A stretch of DNA of 37,177 nucleotides from Nesterenkonia massiliensis (GCF_000455245.1 NZ_HG005172.1:65397-102573), one strand, 5' to 3'. Positions 15,156 through 24,017 are shown, counted from the first letter of the stretch. A program made the numbers and translations. The notes: a model not told the origin generated them from the sequence alone.

Positions 15156-15230
15156 GCTCGATCTGGGTCCTAGAGCCCATCTGTAGGCCTTACTATGCGG
15201 CGGGTATTGAGACCATCGGCCCATAGTGCG
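15151..15230 (+). promoter_or_regulatory. Promoter of the cpaB-tadC operon with GG-octamer array (D)
   Basis: Half-sites fit the 12-21-12 register seen at 23943 and 24792: ACTGAGCT (15151, weak), CTGGGTCC (15163), TAGGCCTT (15184), TGCGGCGG (15196). An additional ATCGGCCC lies at 15215, identical to a stretch of the array at 23975. CATAGT (15222-15227) is a candidate minus-10, shared in context with promoter C. The first spacer CGAT is identical to that in the array at 24792. Confidence 0.5.
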
Positions 15231-15300
15231 GCTTTGCCTTGATGGAATTCTGACGATAAGAGCGCCACCTGACCAAAGAAGACAGGAACTGCTGGCCGGC

Positions 15301-16101
15301 ATGCGAACGGACGTTGTGCAGAAAATAGGATCCGTGGAGATTGTTCCACGCGACCTCGATGAGGCTATTACGCTGATCAATCAAGATCAGGGGTCCTGGA
15401 CAATCCTCATCAGCCCGCATCGCACCCATAACGAGTACCGCCACTTGGTTTACCGGGCCAGGGCCGCCCAGGAAGAAACGCTTGTAGCCTTCCACGTGAC
15501 GAGACTGTCACCACTGGGTACGGCAGTTCTTGCGGAGATGGGCCAGACTCTGGTCAAGGCGTTGCCGCCGCACCAGATTCTGCCCGCCTTAGCGGCCTTG
15601 GAATCGCAGATCCGCTGTCTCACTGTGACTCCGTCAGTGATTGATATGTCCGAGCCGAAGATCCCCTTATTGCTGCATGCGCGCAGTTGGATCCCCGGCG
15701 GTACATATATCGCTGAGCGCGGCCACCACGCACGGGCCTTCTCCGCGAGGCGACCAGAGCGCGCTCTGGAGACGTTCGACTCTGCTGATGAGGGATATAT
15801 CGCGGTGGTGGCGGAGTCTGCGGCCGAAGGCAAACGCGGCCAGCGCATGCAGCACGCTATGGAGTTGCTCCTGGAGCATCTGGACTCCCCAAACGTAGTG
15901 CAGCGCCCGAATCCAGACGCGCAGTGGTGGGGGTCCAAGCATGCGGCGCAGATCGTCCTTGCCCCTAGCAAGCTTGGACGGGCCGCCCGTGAAGCTGCTA
16001 CCACCGATATCAGCGCTGACGATATGCAGGCTCGGACCCTCTGCGCCGGCGGCGCACTGCCCTCCATTAGCGGAGCGAACCAGGACAAGGAGAATCAGTG
16101 A
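15301..16101 (+). CDS. Unknown cytoplasmic protein, first gene of the cpaB operon
   Basis: A 266-aa soluble protein with no signal or membrane segment and no family I recognise. It has an alpha/beta N-terminal half (VEIVPRDLDEAITLI, WTILISPHR) and a predicted helical middle. ATG 15301 is used because the longer frame from GTG 15226 would overlap the octamer array and its minus-10 at 15222-15227. Its last four bases (GTGA) overlap the start of cpaB. The position before cpaB and the coupling suggest a pilus-assembly or regulatory role. Confidence 0.65.
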   Translation: MRTDVVQKIGSVEIVPRDLDEAITLINQDQGSWTILISPHRTHNEYRHLVYRARAAQEETLVAFHVTRLSPLGTAVLAEMGQTLVKALPPHQILPALAALESQIRCLTVTPSVIDMSEPKIPLLLHARSWIPGGTYIAERGHHARAFSARRPERALETFDSADEGYIAVVAESAAEGKRGQRMQHAMELLLEHLDSPNVVQRPNPDAQWWGSKHAAQIVLAPSKLGRAAREAATTDISADDMQARTLCAGGALPSISGANQDKENQ

Positions 16102-16919
16102 ACCCCAAACAGCTGCGCGGCCTGGTGACGCTCATTATCGCCGGAGTCGGCGCCGTCGCCGTTTTCCTTGCGGTGACTTCCTATGTCAGCGAGGTTCAGG
16201 CGGAGGTAGGGCCCACCACTGAGGTGTACGTCGCTACTGAAGAGATCGGAATCTACCAGCCGATCGGCTTCGAAGCGGTGGAGACCCAGGAGGTCCCCAA
16301 TAAGTACCTCAACGATCAGATGATCACCTCTCAAGAGCAGCTTGCGGGAATGAAGGCAACCTCCACCATCAGGGAGGGTTCTTACCTGCAGGAGGACATG
16401 ATCGAGCCGTCGTCGTCTCTGGGTGACGGCGAGCGAGAGATCTCCATTAATTTCACGGGCGACCAGGGTATTCACGGCCGTGTTCAGCCCGGAGACCGGG
16501 TGGACGTCATTGCGTCATTCGCCCGTGACCAGGGCGGACCCGGTGCCGGAGATATCTCCTACCGGCGAGCTCAGATTCCCTATAACGTCTCGGGTGTGCT
16601 TGTCCAGAACGCGTTGGTGGTCTCAGTGGGCCAGCCGGTGGATGCCGGTGCTGCTGCGGGCGCAGCCGCTGAAGGTGGGGCGGACCCTGGCATGGTGGTG
16701 CCGGTGACGTTCGCTGTGTCTGTGGGGCAGGCGACTCAGTTGGCCTACGGGGAGTCCTTCGCCGTCTCCATGCGCATTATTCGTTCTGGAAACAATGAGA
16801 CCGGCACTGCTTTTGACGTGGAGGATCAGTCCTTCCAAGATCCGGATCTTGGCCCGAACTTCCGGTCAGAGCTGGAGAATGAGGACGGCGAGGAAGACTC
16901 CGAGGGGGATGAGGACTGA
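16098..16919 (+). CDS. cpaB: Flp pilus assembly protein CpaB/RcpC
   Basis: A 273-aa protein with one N-terminal membrane segment (residues 9-28) and an extracytoplasmic SAF-type domain. VYVATEEIGIYQPIGFEAVE and IREGSYLQEDMIEP correspond to the CpaB pattern V.VA...I..G..I....V......P.....G..L..... The conserved REISINF..DQGIHGRVQPGDRVDVI segment of the RcpC/CpaB family follows. It ends in a Glu/Asp-rich tail. The GTG start (16098) overlaps the upstream stop by 4 bases. In Gram-negatives CpaB works with a secretin; none is present here, so it probably acts at the wall or outer face of the membrane. Confidence 0.88.
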   Translation: MNPKQLRGLVTLIIAGVGAVAVFLAVTSYVSEVQAEVGPTTEVYVATEEIGIYQPIGFEAVETQEVPNKYLNDQMITSQEQLAGMKATSTIREGSYLQEDMIEPSSSLGDGEREISINFTGDQGIHGRVQPGDRVDVIASFARDQGGPGAGDISYRRAQIPYNVSGVLVQNALVVSVGQPVDAGAAAGAAAEGGADPGMVVPVTFAVSVGQATQLAYGESFAVSMRIIRSGNNETGTAFDVEDQSFQDPDLGPNFRSELENEDGEEDSEGDED

Positions 16920-16920
16920 G

Positions 16921-18450
16921 ATGGCGAAAGCGATTCTGTGCTGCGGTGACGAAAGCCGCGGGTATGAGATCCGGCAGGCCCTGACTGACGCCGGGGCCGA
17001 GGTCACGCGTCAGTACGGTTCGACCCAGACCCTGCTGACCGCGATGGCACAGTACGGGGACACTGAAGTGGATCTGCTCGTCGTCGATGAGACGTCCACG
17101 CCCATGCCGATGTGGGAACTCTCTGCCGAGATTTCTGGCCGGTACCCCTCGGTGGCGGTGCTCACCGTGGTCACTGAGCCTACCAGCCAGGACTATGCCA
17201 CAGCCCTTGACTCAGGGTCTCGAGGCGTGATCAGCTATCCGCTCAACTTTGAGAACTTGGCCGCTAGGATCCAGTCAGCAGCAGCCTGGAGCACGTCGCT
17301 GCGTCTGGCGGTCAACCGGGAACAGAGCGAAGAGCAGCAATTCGGCGGTGGCAAGATGATCGCCGTTGCAAGCTCCAAAGGTGGTGCCGGAGCATCCACT
17401 CTGGCCCTGCATCTTGCCCTAGAAGCCGCTCAGTCCTCAGGTCGAAAAGTCGTCCTTCTGGACCTTGATCTGCAAAAGCCTGATCAGTCTATTCTCCTCG
17501 ACATCCCTAAACAGCGGGATATCACCGACCTTCTGCCGGTCATCGACGAGCTCTCGCCACGGTTCGTCAGAGACGTCCTCTTTGAACATCCCAGCGGTCT
17601 CTCGGTGCTCTTGGGTCCTAAAGAAGGGGAGCAGGGCGAGCTCATCACCGAGCAGGCGGCCAAGAAGATCCTTGGCATTCTCCGCTCCCGCTTCGACATT
17701 GTGATTGTGGATGTGGGCTCGTATATGGGCGAAGCCAATGCGACAGCGGTAGAGATGGCGGACGAAGTCGCTGTGGTGACCCAGTCTGATGTGCTCAGCC
17801 TGCGCGGAGTGCGTCGCCTGGTGGGACTCTGGGAGAGGATCGGCGCCAGACGGTCAGAAGACCTCAAAATCGTGCTGAACTCTGTCCATAAGACCAACGA
17901 CATCCAGCCGGAGTCTGCTCGGAAGATTGTGGCACTGCCTACCTATAAGACGGTCGTGCCACGAATGACGCGGGCGTTGGAGCAGTCGGTCAATCGACGA
18001 GAACCAGCAGCCGCCGGTAATGACTGGAGCCAGAAGGTCCAGGAACTTGGTCGCGAGATGCAGGTAGTTCCTCCCGTGACTCTGGCCAAAGCCAAGGAGA
18101 CCAAGACCAGAAGAACTCGGAAGAAAGAAGACGGCCAGAGCTCTATAGAGTTTGTCGGCGTCTTCTTGTGCTTCATTGTTCTCGCTGTGCTGGTGCTGCA
18201 ACTGGTGCTGGTGGGAGTCACCTGGATGTTCGCCTCTCATACTGCATCAGAGGCGGCGCGTGCGGCAGCGGTCGGGCACTCCATTGTTGAGACCGCGGAG
18301 GACGTGACGCCACGGGCATGGCAGAACGGCATGCAAATCAACGAGAACAATGGACGTGTCAATGTCAGCATGCGCCCGCCGATGCTTGTGCCCATGACTG
18401 ATGTCCTGCGACTGTCCATTGACGCATCAGCAGGGGTGGTACGGGAATGA
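16921..18450 (+). CDS. CpaE/TadZ ATPase fused to a TadE-like pilin domain
   Basis: A 509-aa protein. Residues 1-130 are a receiver-like domain without a full phosphorylation site; residues 145-395 are a MinD/ParA-type ATPase with the CpaE-style deviant P-loop SSKGGAGAST (K153; the usual second lysine is Ala158), DLDLQKPDQS and IVIVDVGSY. A basic linker follows, then a prepilin motif G405-QSSI-EF, a hydrophobic helix (412-435) and a TadE tail (HTASEAARAAAVGHS). CpaE/TadZ normally locates the pilus at the cytoplasmic face and TadE is a separate minor pilin. ATG 16921 lies just after the cpaB stop; the frame from 16795 is a read-through. An internal ATG at 18058 could make the pilin separately. 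Confidence 0.85.
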   Translation: MAKAILCCGDESRGYEIRQALTDAGAEVTRQYGSTQTLLTAMAQYGDTEVDLLVVDETSTPMPMWELSAEISGRYPSVAVLTVVTEPTSQDYATALDSGSRGVISYPLNFENLAARIQSAAAWSTSLRLAVNREQSEEQQFGGGKMIAVASSKGGAGASTLALHLALEAAQSSGRKVVLLDLDLQKPDQSILLDIPKQRDITDLLPVIDELSPRFVRDVLFEHPSGLSVLLGPKEGEQGELITEQAAKKILGILRSRFDIVIVDVGSYMGEANATAVEMADEVAVVTQSDVLSLRGVRRLVGLWERIGARRSEDLKIVLNSVHKTNDIQPESARKIVALPTYKTVVPRMTRALEQSVNRREPAAAGNDWSQKVQELGREMQVVPPVTLAKAKETKTRRTRKKEDGQSSIEFVGVFLCFIVLAVLVLQLVLVGVTWMFASHTASEAARAAAVGHSIVETAEDVTPRAWQNGMQINENNGRVNVSMRPPMLVPMTDVLRLSIDASAGVVRE

Positions 18451-18827
18451 TCCCGGAACTGAAGCAGGGCCGGAAGCGGCGGGGCGAGCGCGGAGCCATG
18501 ACCATCGAATTCGTCGGAACAATTTTCATCGTGCTCATGATGCTGATGATCGCGTGGCAGGCGTTCCTGGGCATGCACGCTCTCACACAGGCCAACAGCG
18601 CCGCTCGCGATGCCGCTCGGGCAGTGACCCTTGGCGACGACGGGCGCACTGCGGGCAAGCAGGCCCTGAGCCGGTCTCTGCAATCAGGGTCGGAAGTGAC
18701 CTGTTCCCAGATTGCGGGCGGTGTGACGTGCCGGGCGCAGGTCAAGATCCCCAGCATCCTTGGTGACCGTTTCAGCAGTATGCCAAGCATCACCCGTAGC
18801 GCAACGATGCCGCGGAGCGGAGACTGA
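18447..18827 (+). CDS. tadE: TadE-like minor pilin
   Basis: A 126-aa pseudopilin. A basic leader (PELKQGRKRRGERG) ends at G16, followed by AMTIEFVG, i.e. G-xxxx-EF with E21, and a hydrophobic helix (22-43). The TadE-family NSAARDAARAV pattern follows. The C-terminal part contains two cysteines (CSQIAGGVTC) that may form a disulfide. It overlaps the stop of the fusion gene (ATGA), and tadA begins 3 bases after its stop. Likely a minor pilus subunit processed by TadV. Confidence 0.85.
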   Translation: MIPELKQGRKRRGERGAMTIEFVGTIFIVLMMLMIAWQAFLGMHALTQANSAARDAARAVTLGDDGRTAGKQALSRSLQSGSEVTCSQIAGGVTCRAQVKIPSILGDRFSSMPSITRSATMPRSGD

Positions 18828-18830
18828 TCT

Positions 18831-20255
18831 ATGCCCCTGTTACGACGCGTCGAAGCTCATAAGCTGACCCAGGGCGGCCAAGAGGACCAACAGCAGGCCC
18901 AGCCTGTTGCGAACCGGACCGCCTCCGGAGGAGGGCGGCCGAGGCGCCAGTCAGCGAGCCAAGGTGTCCAGGAACGGGCGGTCGCGGAGTACCGGCAACT
19001 GCTGCTGGAGGAGATCGACCTCAAAGAACTCTCCAAACTGGATCCCACGCAGCAGCGGGTCCGCTTGGAACGAGTGATGAGCCACCTGCTCTCCAGCCGG
19101 GGACCGGTGCTCTCGACCAGAGAACGTCAGAGCATCATTCGGCAGGTTGTCGATGAAGCGCTGGGGCTTGGCATTCTGGAGCCCCTGCTCAAGGATGCAT
19201 CCGTCACCGAAATCATGGTCAATGGGCCCGATGACATCTTTGTGGAACGCGCTGGGCGACTGGAGAAGCTGGACTATGGGTTCTCCAGCCGAGATCAACT
19301 GATGCAGACTATTGACCGGATCGTCGCCGGGGTCAACAGAAGGGTTGACGAGTCCTCCCCGATGGTTGACGCCAGGCTGCCCACTGGTGAGCGCGTCAAC
19401 GTCATTGTTCCGCCGTTGGCGCTTGACGGCGCCGCGATCACCATCCGTCGGTTCCCCACCCCCTTCAGCATGGAGACCCTGGTGGAGAAGGGGAGCTTCG
19501 ACACCGCGACCGCTGAACTGCTCCGCGCATGTGTTCGGGGTCGCCTCAACGTGGTGGTCTCAGGGGGTACAGGTACCGGTAAAACCACTCTGCTGAACGC
19601 TCTTTCAGGCCAGATTCCGGATTACGAGCGCATCGTGACCATCGAGGACTCTGCTGAGCTCCAGCTGCAGCAGCCGCATGTCATTCGACTGGAGTCACGG
19701 CCTCCAAACGTAGAAGGCAAAGGGCAAATCAGTATCCGTGATTTGGTGCGGAACTCGCTTCGTATGCGACCTGACCGAATTATCGTCGGTGAGGTGCGCG
19801 GCGGTGAGACCCTCGACATGCTTCAGGCGATGAATACCGGCCATGATGGCTCGTTGGTGACGGTGCACGCCAACAGCACTGAGGATGCAGTCTCGCGTTT
19901 GGAAACTCTGGCTTCCATGAGCGAGTTGGAAGTTCCTTATGCGGCAATCAGGGACCAGATCAACTCCGCGGTAGACATCATCGTGCAGCTGAATCGAGGT
20001 GCGGATGGGTCCCGTCGTGTCGTGGAGGTTTCCACTGTGGCATCTAAACGTCGGGAGGAAGTCCGGCTTCAGCCGCTGATGGTCTTTGAACAGGAGCCGC
20101 CGCAGGCCGACCGCTCGGTACGAGGTCGTATTCGGCAGTTTGAGGTACCTGCGGCTCTGGCGGACCGGCTGTGGCTCTCCGGAAATCCGCTACCGCGTCA
20201 TATTGCTGTGGAATCAGGCGCGGCATGCCGGCAGCCCGGGGTGGAGGTGCCGTGA
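18831..20255 (+). CDS. tadA: Secretion ATPase TadA/CpaF
   Basis: A 474-aa hexameric ATPase of the type II/IV secretion family that powers pilus assembly at the cytoplasmic face. After a Gln-rich N-terminus (1-45) come the CpaF N-terminal domain ([27 protein letters not shown]), the Walker [10 protein letters not shown] (K251), an Asp box ([10 protein letters not shown]), Walker B with VGEVRGGE (E321), and the His box VTVHANS. Length is somewhat greater than minimal CpaF because of the C-terminal extension after about 400. A Shine-Dalgarno-like GGAG lies about 10 bases before ATG 18831. It is followed by tadB and tadC in the usual order. Confidence 0.95.
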   Translation: MPLLRRVEAHKLTQGGQEDQQQAQPVANRTASGGGRPRRQSASQGVQERAVAEYRQLLLEEIDLKELSKLDPTQQRVRLERVMSHLLSSRGPVLSTRERQSIIRQVVDEALGLGILEPLLKDASVTEIMVNGPDDIFVERAGRLEKLDYGFSSRDQLMQTIDRIVAGVNRRVDESSPMVDARLPTGERVNVIVPPLALDGAAITIRRFPTPFSMETLVEKGSFDTATAELLRACVRGRLNVVVSGGTGTGKTTLLNALSGQIPDYERIVTIEDSAELQLQQPHVIRLESRPPNVEGKGQISIRDLVRNSLRMRPDRIIVGEVRGGETLDMLQAMNTGHDGSLVTVHANSTEDAVSRLETLASMSELEVPYAAIRDQINSAVDIIVQLNRGADGSRRVVEVSTVASKRREEVRLQPLMVFEQEPPQADRSVRGRIRQFEVPAALADRLWLSGNPLPRHIAVESGAACRQPGVEVP

Positions 20256-21181
20256 CTCCCGGGCTGATACTGCTGCTCCTGGGGGTGGTGCTCATTCTTG
20301 CCTGTGCCGGGATCCTGCTCTTCGCCGGTGGGACACTGGATCAGGCCGCAGTCGTGCGTTCGGAGTCTGGAGGACTGCGAGGCTCTTTTCGCGGGGGAGT
20401 TATCCGACCCCTGAATCAGCTCTTCCAGCAGACAGCGCCGGGGGAAGCTTTGGCTCGGCGGCTGGTGGAAGCAAACCTTCGCGCGCTGTACCCACTGGAG
20501 TATTTCATTCTTGGGGTTTTGATCGTCGTCGGGACCTTTCTGATTGCTAGCTCCGAGGTGACGTTGGTGTGGGCGCTGCTCATCACAGGCGGTGTGATGG
20601 TCATCCTGCTCAATGCGTTGAGCGCACTCCGAGAAAGGCAGTACCGGCTTTTTCTTGCTCAGCTTCCTGAGCTATCGCGCATTCTGGCGAACTCCACTAG
20701 CGCCGGACTGTCGATTCGTTCAGCCCTGGAAATTGCCGCCGACGAGATGTCCAATCCCGCCGGCCGGGAACTGGCGATCCTCAATGACGAGTTGCGCATT
20801 GGAACCCCCTTGGATGTGGCACTGGAGCGTTTGGAGGCGCGCATCCCCGGTAAGGACTTGGCTGTTCTCATCGGAACCCTGGTCATCTCGCAACGTTCAG
20901 GCGGCTCTCTGATTACCGCCTTGCGGGGTATGGCCCAAGCTCTTGAGGAGCGTAAGGAGACCACCCGCGAGGTGCGAACTCTGATGACTCAAGCCAGCTT
21001 CACCGGATACATGGTCGTGATCTTCGGCGTGGGATTGGTGTTGATGTTCAACTGGATCAACCCGGGTCTGCTCTATGAACTCACCAGCACACTGATCGGG
21101 CAGATCGCCTTGATCATCACCGGAGCAAGCTACGTTCTGGGGATCATCATCATTCGGCGGATTACCAAGGTGCAGATCTGA
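20252..21181 (+). CDS. tadB: Pilus platform protein TadB
   Basis: A 309-aa inner-membrane platform protein of the GspF/TadB family. An N-terminal membrane helix (4-24), two more around 85-130, then the T2SSF domain (LPELSRILANSTSAGLSIRSAL, followed by IPGKDLAVLIGTL and RSGGSLITALRGMAQALEERK) and two C-terminal helices. GTG 20252 is chosen over the longer frame from 20171 because it overlaps the tadA stop as GTGA and begins directly at the first membrane helix. It pairs with TadC to couple ATPase motion to pilin extrusion. Confidence 0.9.
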   Translation: MTPGLILLLLGVVLILACAGILLFAGGTLDQAAVVRSESGGLRGSFRGGVIRPLNQLFQQTAPGEALARRLVEANLRALYPLEYFILGVLIVVGTFLIASSEVTLVWALLITGGVMVILLNALSALRERQYRLFLAQLPELSRILANSTSAGLSIRSALEIAADEMSNPAGRELAILNDELRIGTPLDVALERLEARIPGKDLAVLIGTLVISQRSGGSLITALRGMAQALEERKETTREVRTLMTQASFTGYMVVIFGVGLVLMFNWINPGLLYELTSTLIGQIALIITGASYVLGIIIIRRITKVQI

Positions 21182-22086
21182 TGGTCGCACTGAGTGCCGG
21201 CATCGCCGCAGCGTTACTGTTCGTCGTCTTTTTCCGCGGTTATACCCAGCTGCGCGCGGATCCGCTGGGTCACCTCTCTGAAGCTGACCGTGATCTAATC
21301 AAAGCGCCGGTCAAGAAGCGCCAGCGCGCTTCCTTGCTGACGAAGTTCGGGCAGTGGCTCGGGCCATCGATCAGCGGACTGATGGGACGCAGCTACTACG
21401 ACTTCATTTCACGCAGAGTGATGTATGCCCGATCCGACCAGTTCGCTGATGCTTCTGACTTCTTTGCCATGAAGGCTCGGCTGCTGCTGATCTTCGGGGT
21501 AGGGGCGCTGGCAGTGGGATCCATCGCTGATAACTACCTGGCGGCATTCCTCATCGCGGTGATCGGGTTCTTCTTGCCGGATCTGGTGTTGCGCTCGGCC
21601 GGTCAGCGGCGGCAGGCGATGATCGAAGAGGGACTGCCCGATTTTCTCGACGTACTGAGTGTGACCGTTTCGGCCGGACTGTCATTCAGAGGCGCGCTGG
21701 ACCGTGTCATTGAGCGGACTGAAGGACCTTTGGCGGAGGAGATGGAGACAACCCTGCAGCAGATGGATGTCGGCACCTCCAGGTATGACGCCTTCCATGC
21801 GCTCAAGGAACGGACTGACTCGCAAGCGATGGAGGCCTTTGTCACCTCGCTGATGCAGGCCGAGGATCTGGGATCCCCGCTAGTGGAATCCCTGGAGCAG
21901 ATCTCCACGGATGTCCGCCAGTCAAGGGCGCAGAAGGCCAGGCAAGTAGCGGCGAAGGCATCCCCTAAGATCGCCAGTGTGGTGACGCTGATTATGGTGC
22001 CGGGCACGCTGGTGCTCATGCTTGCGTCGATGTTCCTGGTGGCCGATTTTGATTTTGATCTGCTGTTCGGGGACGGCGGCTTCTGA
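21181..22086 (+). CDS. tadC: Pilus platform protein TadC
   Basis: A 301-aa T2SSF-domain membrane protein: N-terminal helix (5-20), two helices at about 95-140, the motif GLPDFLDVLSVTVSAGLSF with AL.R, then DLGSPLVESLEQISTDVRQSRAQKARQVAAKASPKI, followed by two closing helices (IASVVTLIMVPGTLVLMLAS). These are the recognised TadC features. The ATG shares a base with the tadB stop (TGATG), and the next gene begins the same way. Forms the membrane platform with TadB. Confidence 0.9.
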   Translation: MVALSAGIAAALLFVVFFRGYTQLRADPLGHLSEADRDLIKAPVKKRQRASLLTKFGQWLGPSISGLMGRSYYDFISRRVMYARSDQFADASDFFAMKARLLLIFGVGALAVGSIADNYLAAFLIAVIGFFLPDLVLRSAGQRRQAMIEEGLPDFLDVLSVTVSAGLSFRGALDRVIERTEGPLAEEMETTLQQMDVGTSRYDAFHALKERTDSQAMEAFVTSLMQAEDLGSPLVESLEQISTDVRQSRAQKARQVAAKASPKIASVVTLIMVPGTLVLMLASMFLVADFDFDLLFGDGGF

Positions 22087-23282
22087 TGCTGAAGCGAAAG
22101 ACATCTTCCCGTGACCTCAAGCCCGGAGGCGTGTTGGCCAAATGTGCCAAGATTGCGCTCCTGGCACGCGTGCTATGCATCTATCCGGTGGTGGTCGGGT
22201 GGTCAGACCTCGGGAGCATTTCGGAGCTGCTGCTGGTGATCGTGGCCGTGGCAGGTTCCACAGGGCTCCTGCTCTCCTGGGATCGGCTCTCAGGTTTCGT
22301 CCGCAGACATCCCAGCGTGGTCGCCATCGATATTTTGGTGGCTCTGATGATCTTCGGCAGTACCAGTGCCCCGCACGTCTATATGGGCTATCTGGGCTCG
22401 ACTGCAGTGCTGATCGGACTTTTCTTTCCTACCGTGGGACAGATTGCACTCACGCTGCTGCTCAGCTGTGGATACCTCAGCGTGGCGATGGCCTATTCCT
22501 TCCAGGAAAGCTCCTTGGCGCCTACCCCGGCGGCAGCCGCGGCATCGCTGGTGCTATTTGCCTGCCTGACCTACGTGGGCCGCGTGATGCAGAGGCTTCA
22601 AGCTCAAGTGGATCTCAGCCTGCAGGCGGCGAAGAAGTCAGCTGCTGAGGCCGCGCAAGGCGATGAGCGGGCCAGAGTAGCTCGTGAACTTCATGACTCG
22701 CTGGTCAAGAGCCTGGAGGGCATCTCCCTGCAGGCAGTGGCGATGAAGATGCGCGGTGAGGCCCCTGACAGCGCCGCTGCAATCAGCGCCGCGGCCAAAC
22801 AGGCAGTCCAGGAGTCCCGAGAACTGCTCAGCGATCTCAGGGAGGCTGCGGTGCCCCCGCTGTGCTCGGCCCTTGAAAGGACCGTCGAGGAGCTGCAGGC
22901 CTTGTACCCGGTGTGCATCACTTTGGAGGTAGAGAAACTCCCGGACCTGCCGGTACACCTCAGGCACGCCACCCACAAGATCGTGGAGGAAGCGCTCTCC
23001 AACGCCGCTCAGCACTCCGGTTCAGGAGCTGTCACGTGCAGGATCAGCAGAGTAGGAGGAAAGCTCCATGCCGAGGTCCAGGACTATGGTTCAGGGCTAC
23101 CTCGGCACGCGCAGCGCCAGAACGGACACTTTGGCTTAACCGGGATGAGGGAGCGCGCCGAGGAGGCCGGCGGTAGATTGACTATTAGTTCAAAAGAGGG
23201 GCGAGGAACCACCGTGGTCTTCAGCGTTCCCCTTGGTCTCGAAGGAGAGATGAATGGCAGATCTGCGCGTAGTCATAGCTGA
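22086..23282 (+). CDS. Sensor histidine kinase, NarL/DesK type
   Basis: A 398-aa sensor kinase: four to five N-terminal membrane helices (20-165), a coiled coil, a HisKA_3 box with phosphoacceptor H203 in RVARELHDSL, and a HATPase domain with the N box (N306 in EALSNAAQHSG), DYGSGL (D333) and HFGLTGMRERAEEAGG. It senses through the membrane domain, with no large extracellular loop, so the signal is probably membrane or envelope related. It starts within the tadC stop (TGATG) and overlaps the response regulator by 29 bases, so the pair is co-expressed as part of the tad operon. Confidence 0.92.
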   Translation: MLKRKTSSRDLKPGGVLAKCAKIALLARVLCIYPVVVGWSDLGSISELLLVIVAVAGSTGLLLSWDRLSGFVRRHPSVVAIDILVALMIFGSTSAPHVYMGYLGSTAVLIGLFFPTVGQIALTLLLSCGYLSVAMAYSFQESSLAPTPAAAAASLVLFACLTYVGRVMQRLQAQVDLSLQAAKKSAAEAAQGDERARVARELHDSLVKSLEGISLQAVAMKMRGEAPDSAAAISAAAKQAVQESRELLSDLREAAVPPLCSALERTVEELQALYPVCITLEVEKLPDLPVHLRHATHKIVEEALSNAAQHSGSGAVTCRISRVGGKLHAEVQDYGSGLPRHAQRQNGHFGLTGMRERAEEAGGRLTISSKEGRGTTVVFSVPLGLEGEMNGRSARSHS

Positions 23283-23931
23283 TGACAACAGCGTCGTCAG
23301 AAGCGGCCTGCAGCAAGTGCTTGGTGCTGTCGGTGACATCGAGCTTGTCGGGGTGGCAGCCAATGGCCAGGAGGCGATTGACCTCGTGGAGGAGCTCAAG
23401 CCCGACGTCGTGCTCCTGGATGTCCGGATGCCAGTGATGAGTGGAGTGGAGGCCGCACGCCGTATTTCCCCGCATGCCGCCGTGGTGATGCTGACCCACA
23501 GCGAAGAGCACGAGACTATCGCCAGTGCCGTGCAGAACGGGGCCCGCGGATACGTGGTCTACAGCGAACTCGACGTTGAGTATCTCTCCGGGGCACTGAA
23601 GTCAGTGGCTGCCGGGGCCACGCTCATGTCGCCCACCGCTATGACTGCGATGATGTCTCACTCCCCAGCTGCAGTGACATCCGTCGCCGAGCACGAGCAT
23701 GTGGTGGAGACGCAACCAGTGCGCGGAAACTCACCCTTCGGACTCAGCGGAAGGGAAGCTCAGATCATGGAGCTTATTGCTGATGGCCTGCCGAATAAGG
23801 AAATCGCCCAGCAGCTTTTCCTCAGCGAGAAGACCGTGAAGAACCACACGAACCGAATTTTCTCCAAGATGGGCGTGGGCTCACGCGCTGAGGCCGTGAG
23901 CGTCTGGTTCCGCAGCCAGTTGGATATGTAA
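23254..23931 (+). CDS. LuxR/NarL-type response regulator of the tad operon
   Basis: A 225-aa response regulator: receiver domain (1-120) with D10/D11, phosphoacceptor D56 in LLDVRMP and T81, then a linker and a GerE-type helix-turn-helix (about 160-215: LSGREAQIMELIADGLPNK, KTVKNHTNRIFSKMGV). The switch lysine normally found in GARGYLLK is absent: the sequence reads GARGYVVYSE with Tyr103 in its place. It is cotranscribed with the tad genes and is the leading candidate to bind the GG-octamer arrays upstream of the tad transcription units. Overlaps the kinase by 29 bases. Confidence 0.92.
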   Translation: MADLRVVIADDNSVVRSGLQQVLGAVGDIELVGVAANGQEAIDLVEELKPDVVLLDVRMPVMSGVEAARRISPHAAVVMLTHSEEHETIASAVQNGARGYVVYSELDVEYLSGALKSVAAGATLMSPTAMTAMMSHSPAAVTSVAEHEHVVETQPVRGNSPFGLSGREAQIMELIADGLPNKEIAQQLFLSEKTVKNHTNRIFSKMGVGSRAEAVSVWFRSQLDM

Positions 23932-23942
23932 CGTTTATGAAC

Positions 23943-24017
23943 TTCGGTTCTGAACTGGGCCCAGAGGCGGGTCTATCGGCCCATTTCTCCGGCCGCAGCC
24001 TCAATTAGTATGAACGG
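23943..24017 (+). promoter_or_regulatory. tadG promoter with GG-octamer array (E)
   Basis: Four half-sites: TTCGGTTC (23943), CTGGGCCC (23955), TCGGCCCA (23976), TCCGGCCG (23988), i.e. start-to-start 12, 21, 12, with 4-, 13- and 4-base gaps. Identical spacing is found at 24792. A minus-10 TAGTAT (24006-24011) begins 18 bases after the last half-site starts, so a bound activator would touch the minus-35 region. Expected transcript start is near 24018. Confidence 0.55.

Noticed and set aside
16795-16920. Longer start for the CpaE-TadE fusion
   Set aside because: It overlaps cpaB in another frame; ATG 16921 begins the conserved receiver-like domain.
16921-18450. Fusion as an assembly error joining two genes
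   Set aside because: Not excluded, but the frame is continuous, composition is uniform and a basic linker of natural appearance joins the parts, so I keep it as one gene.
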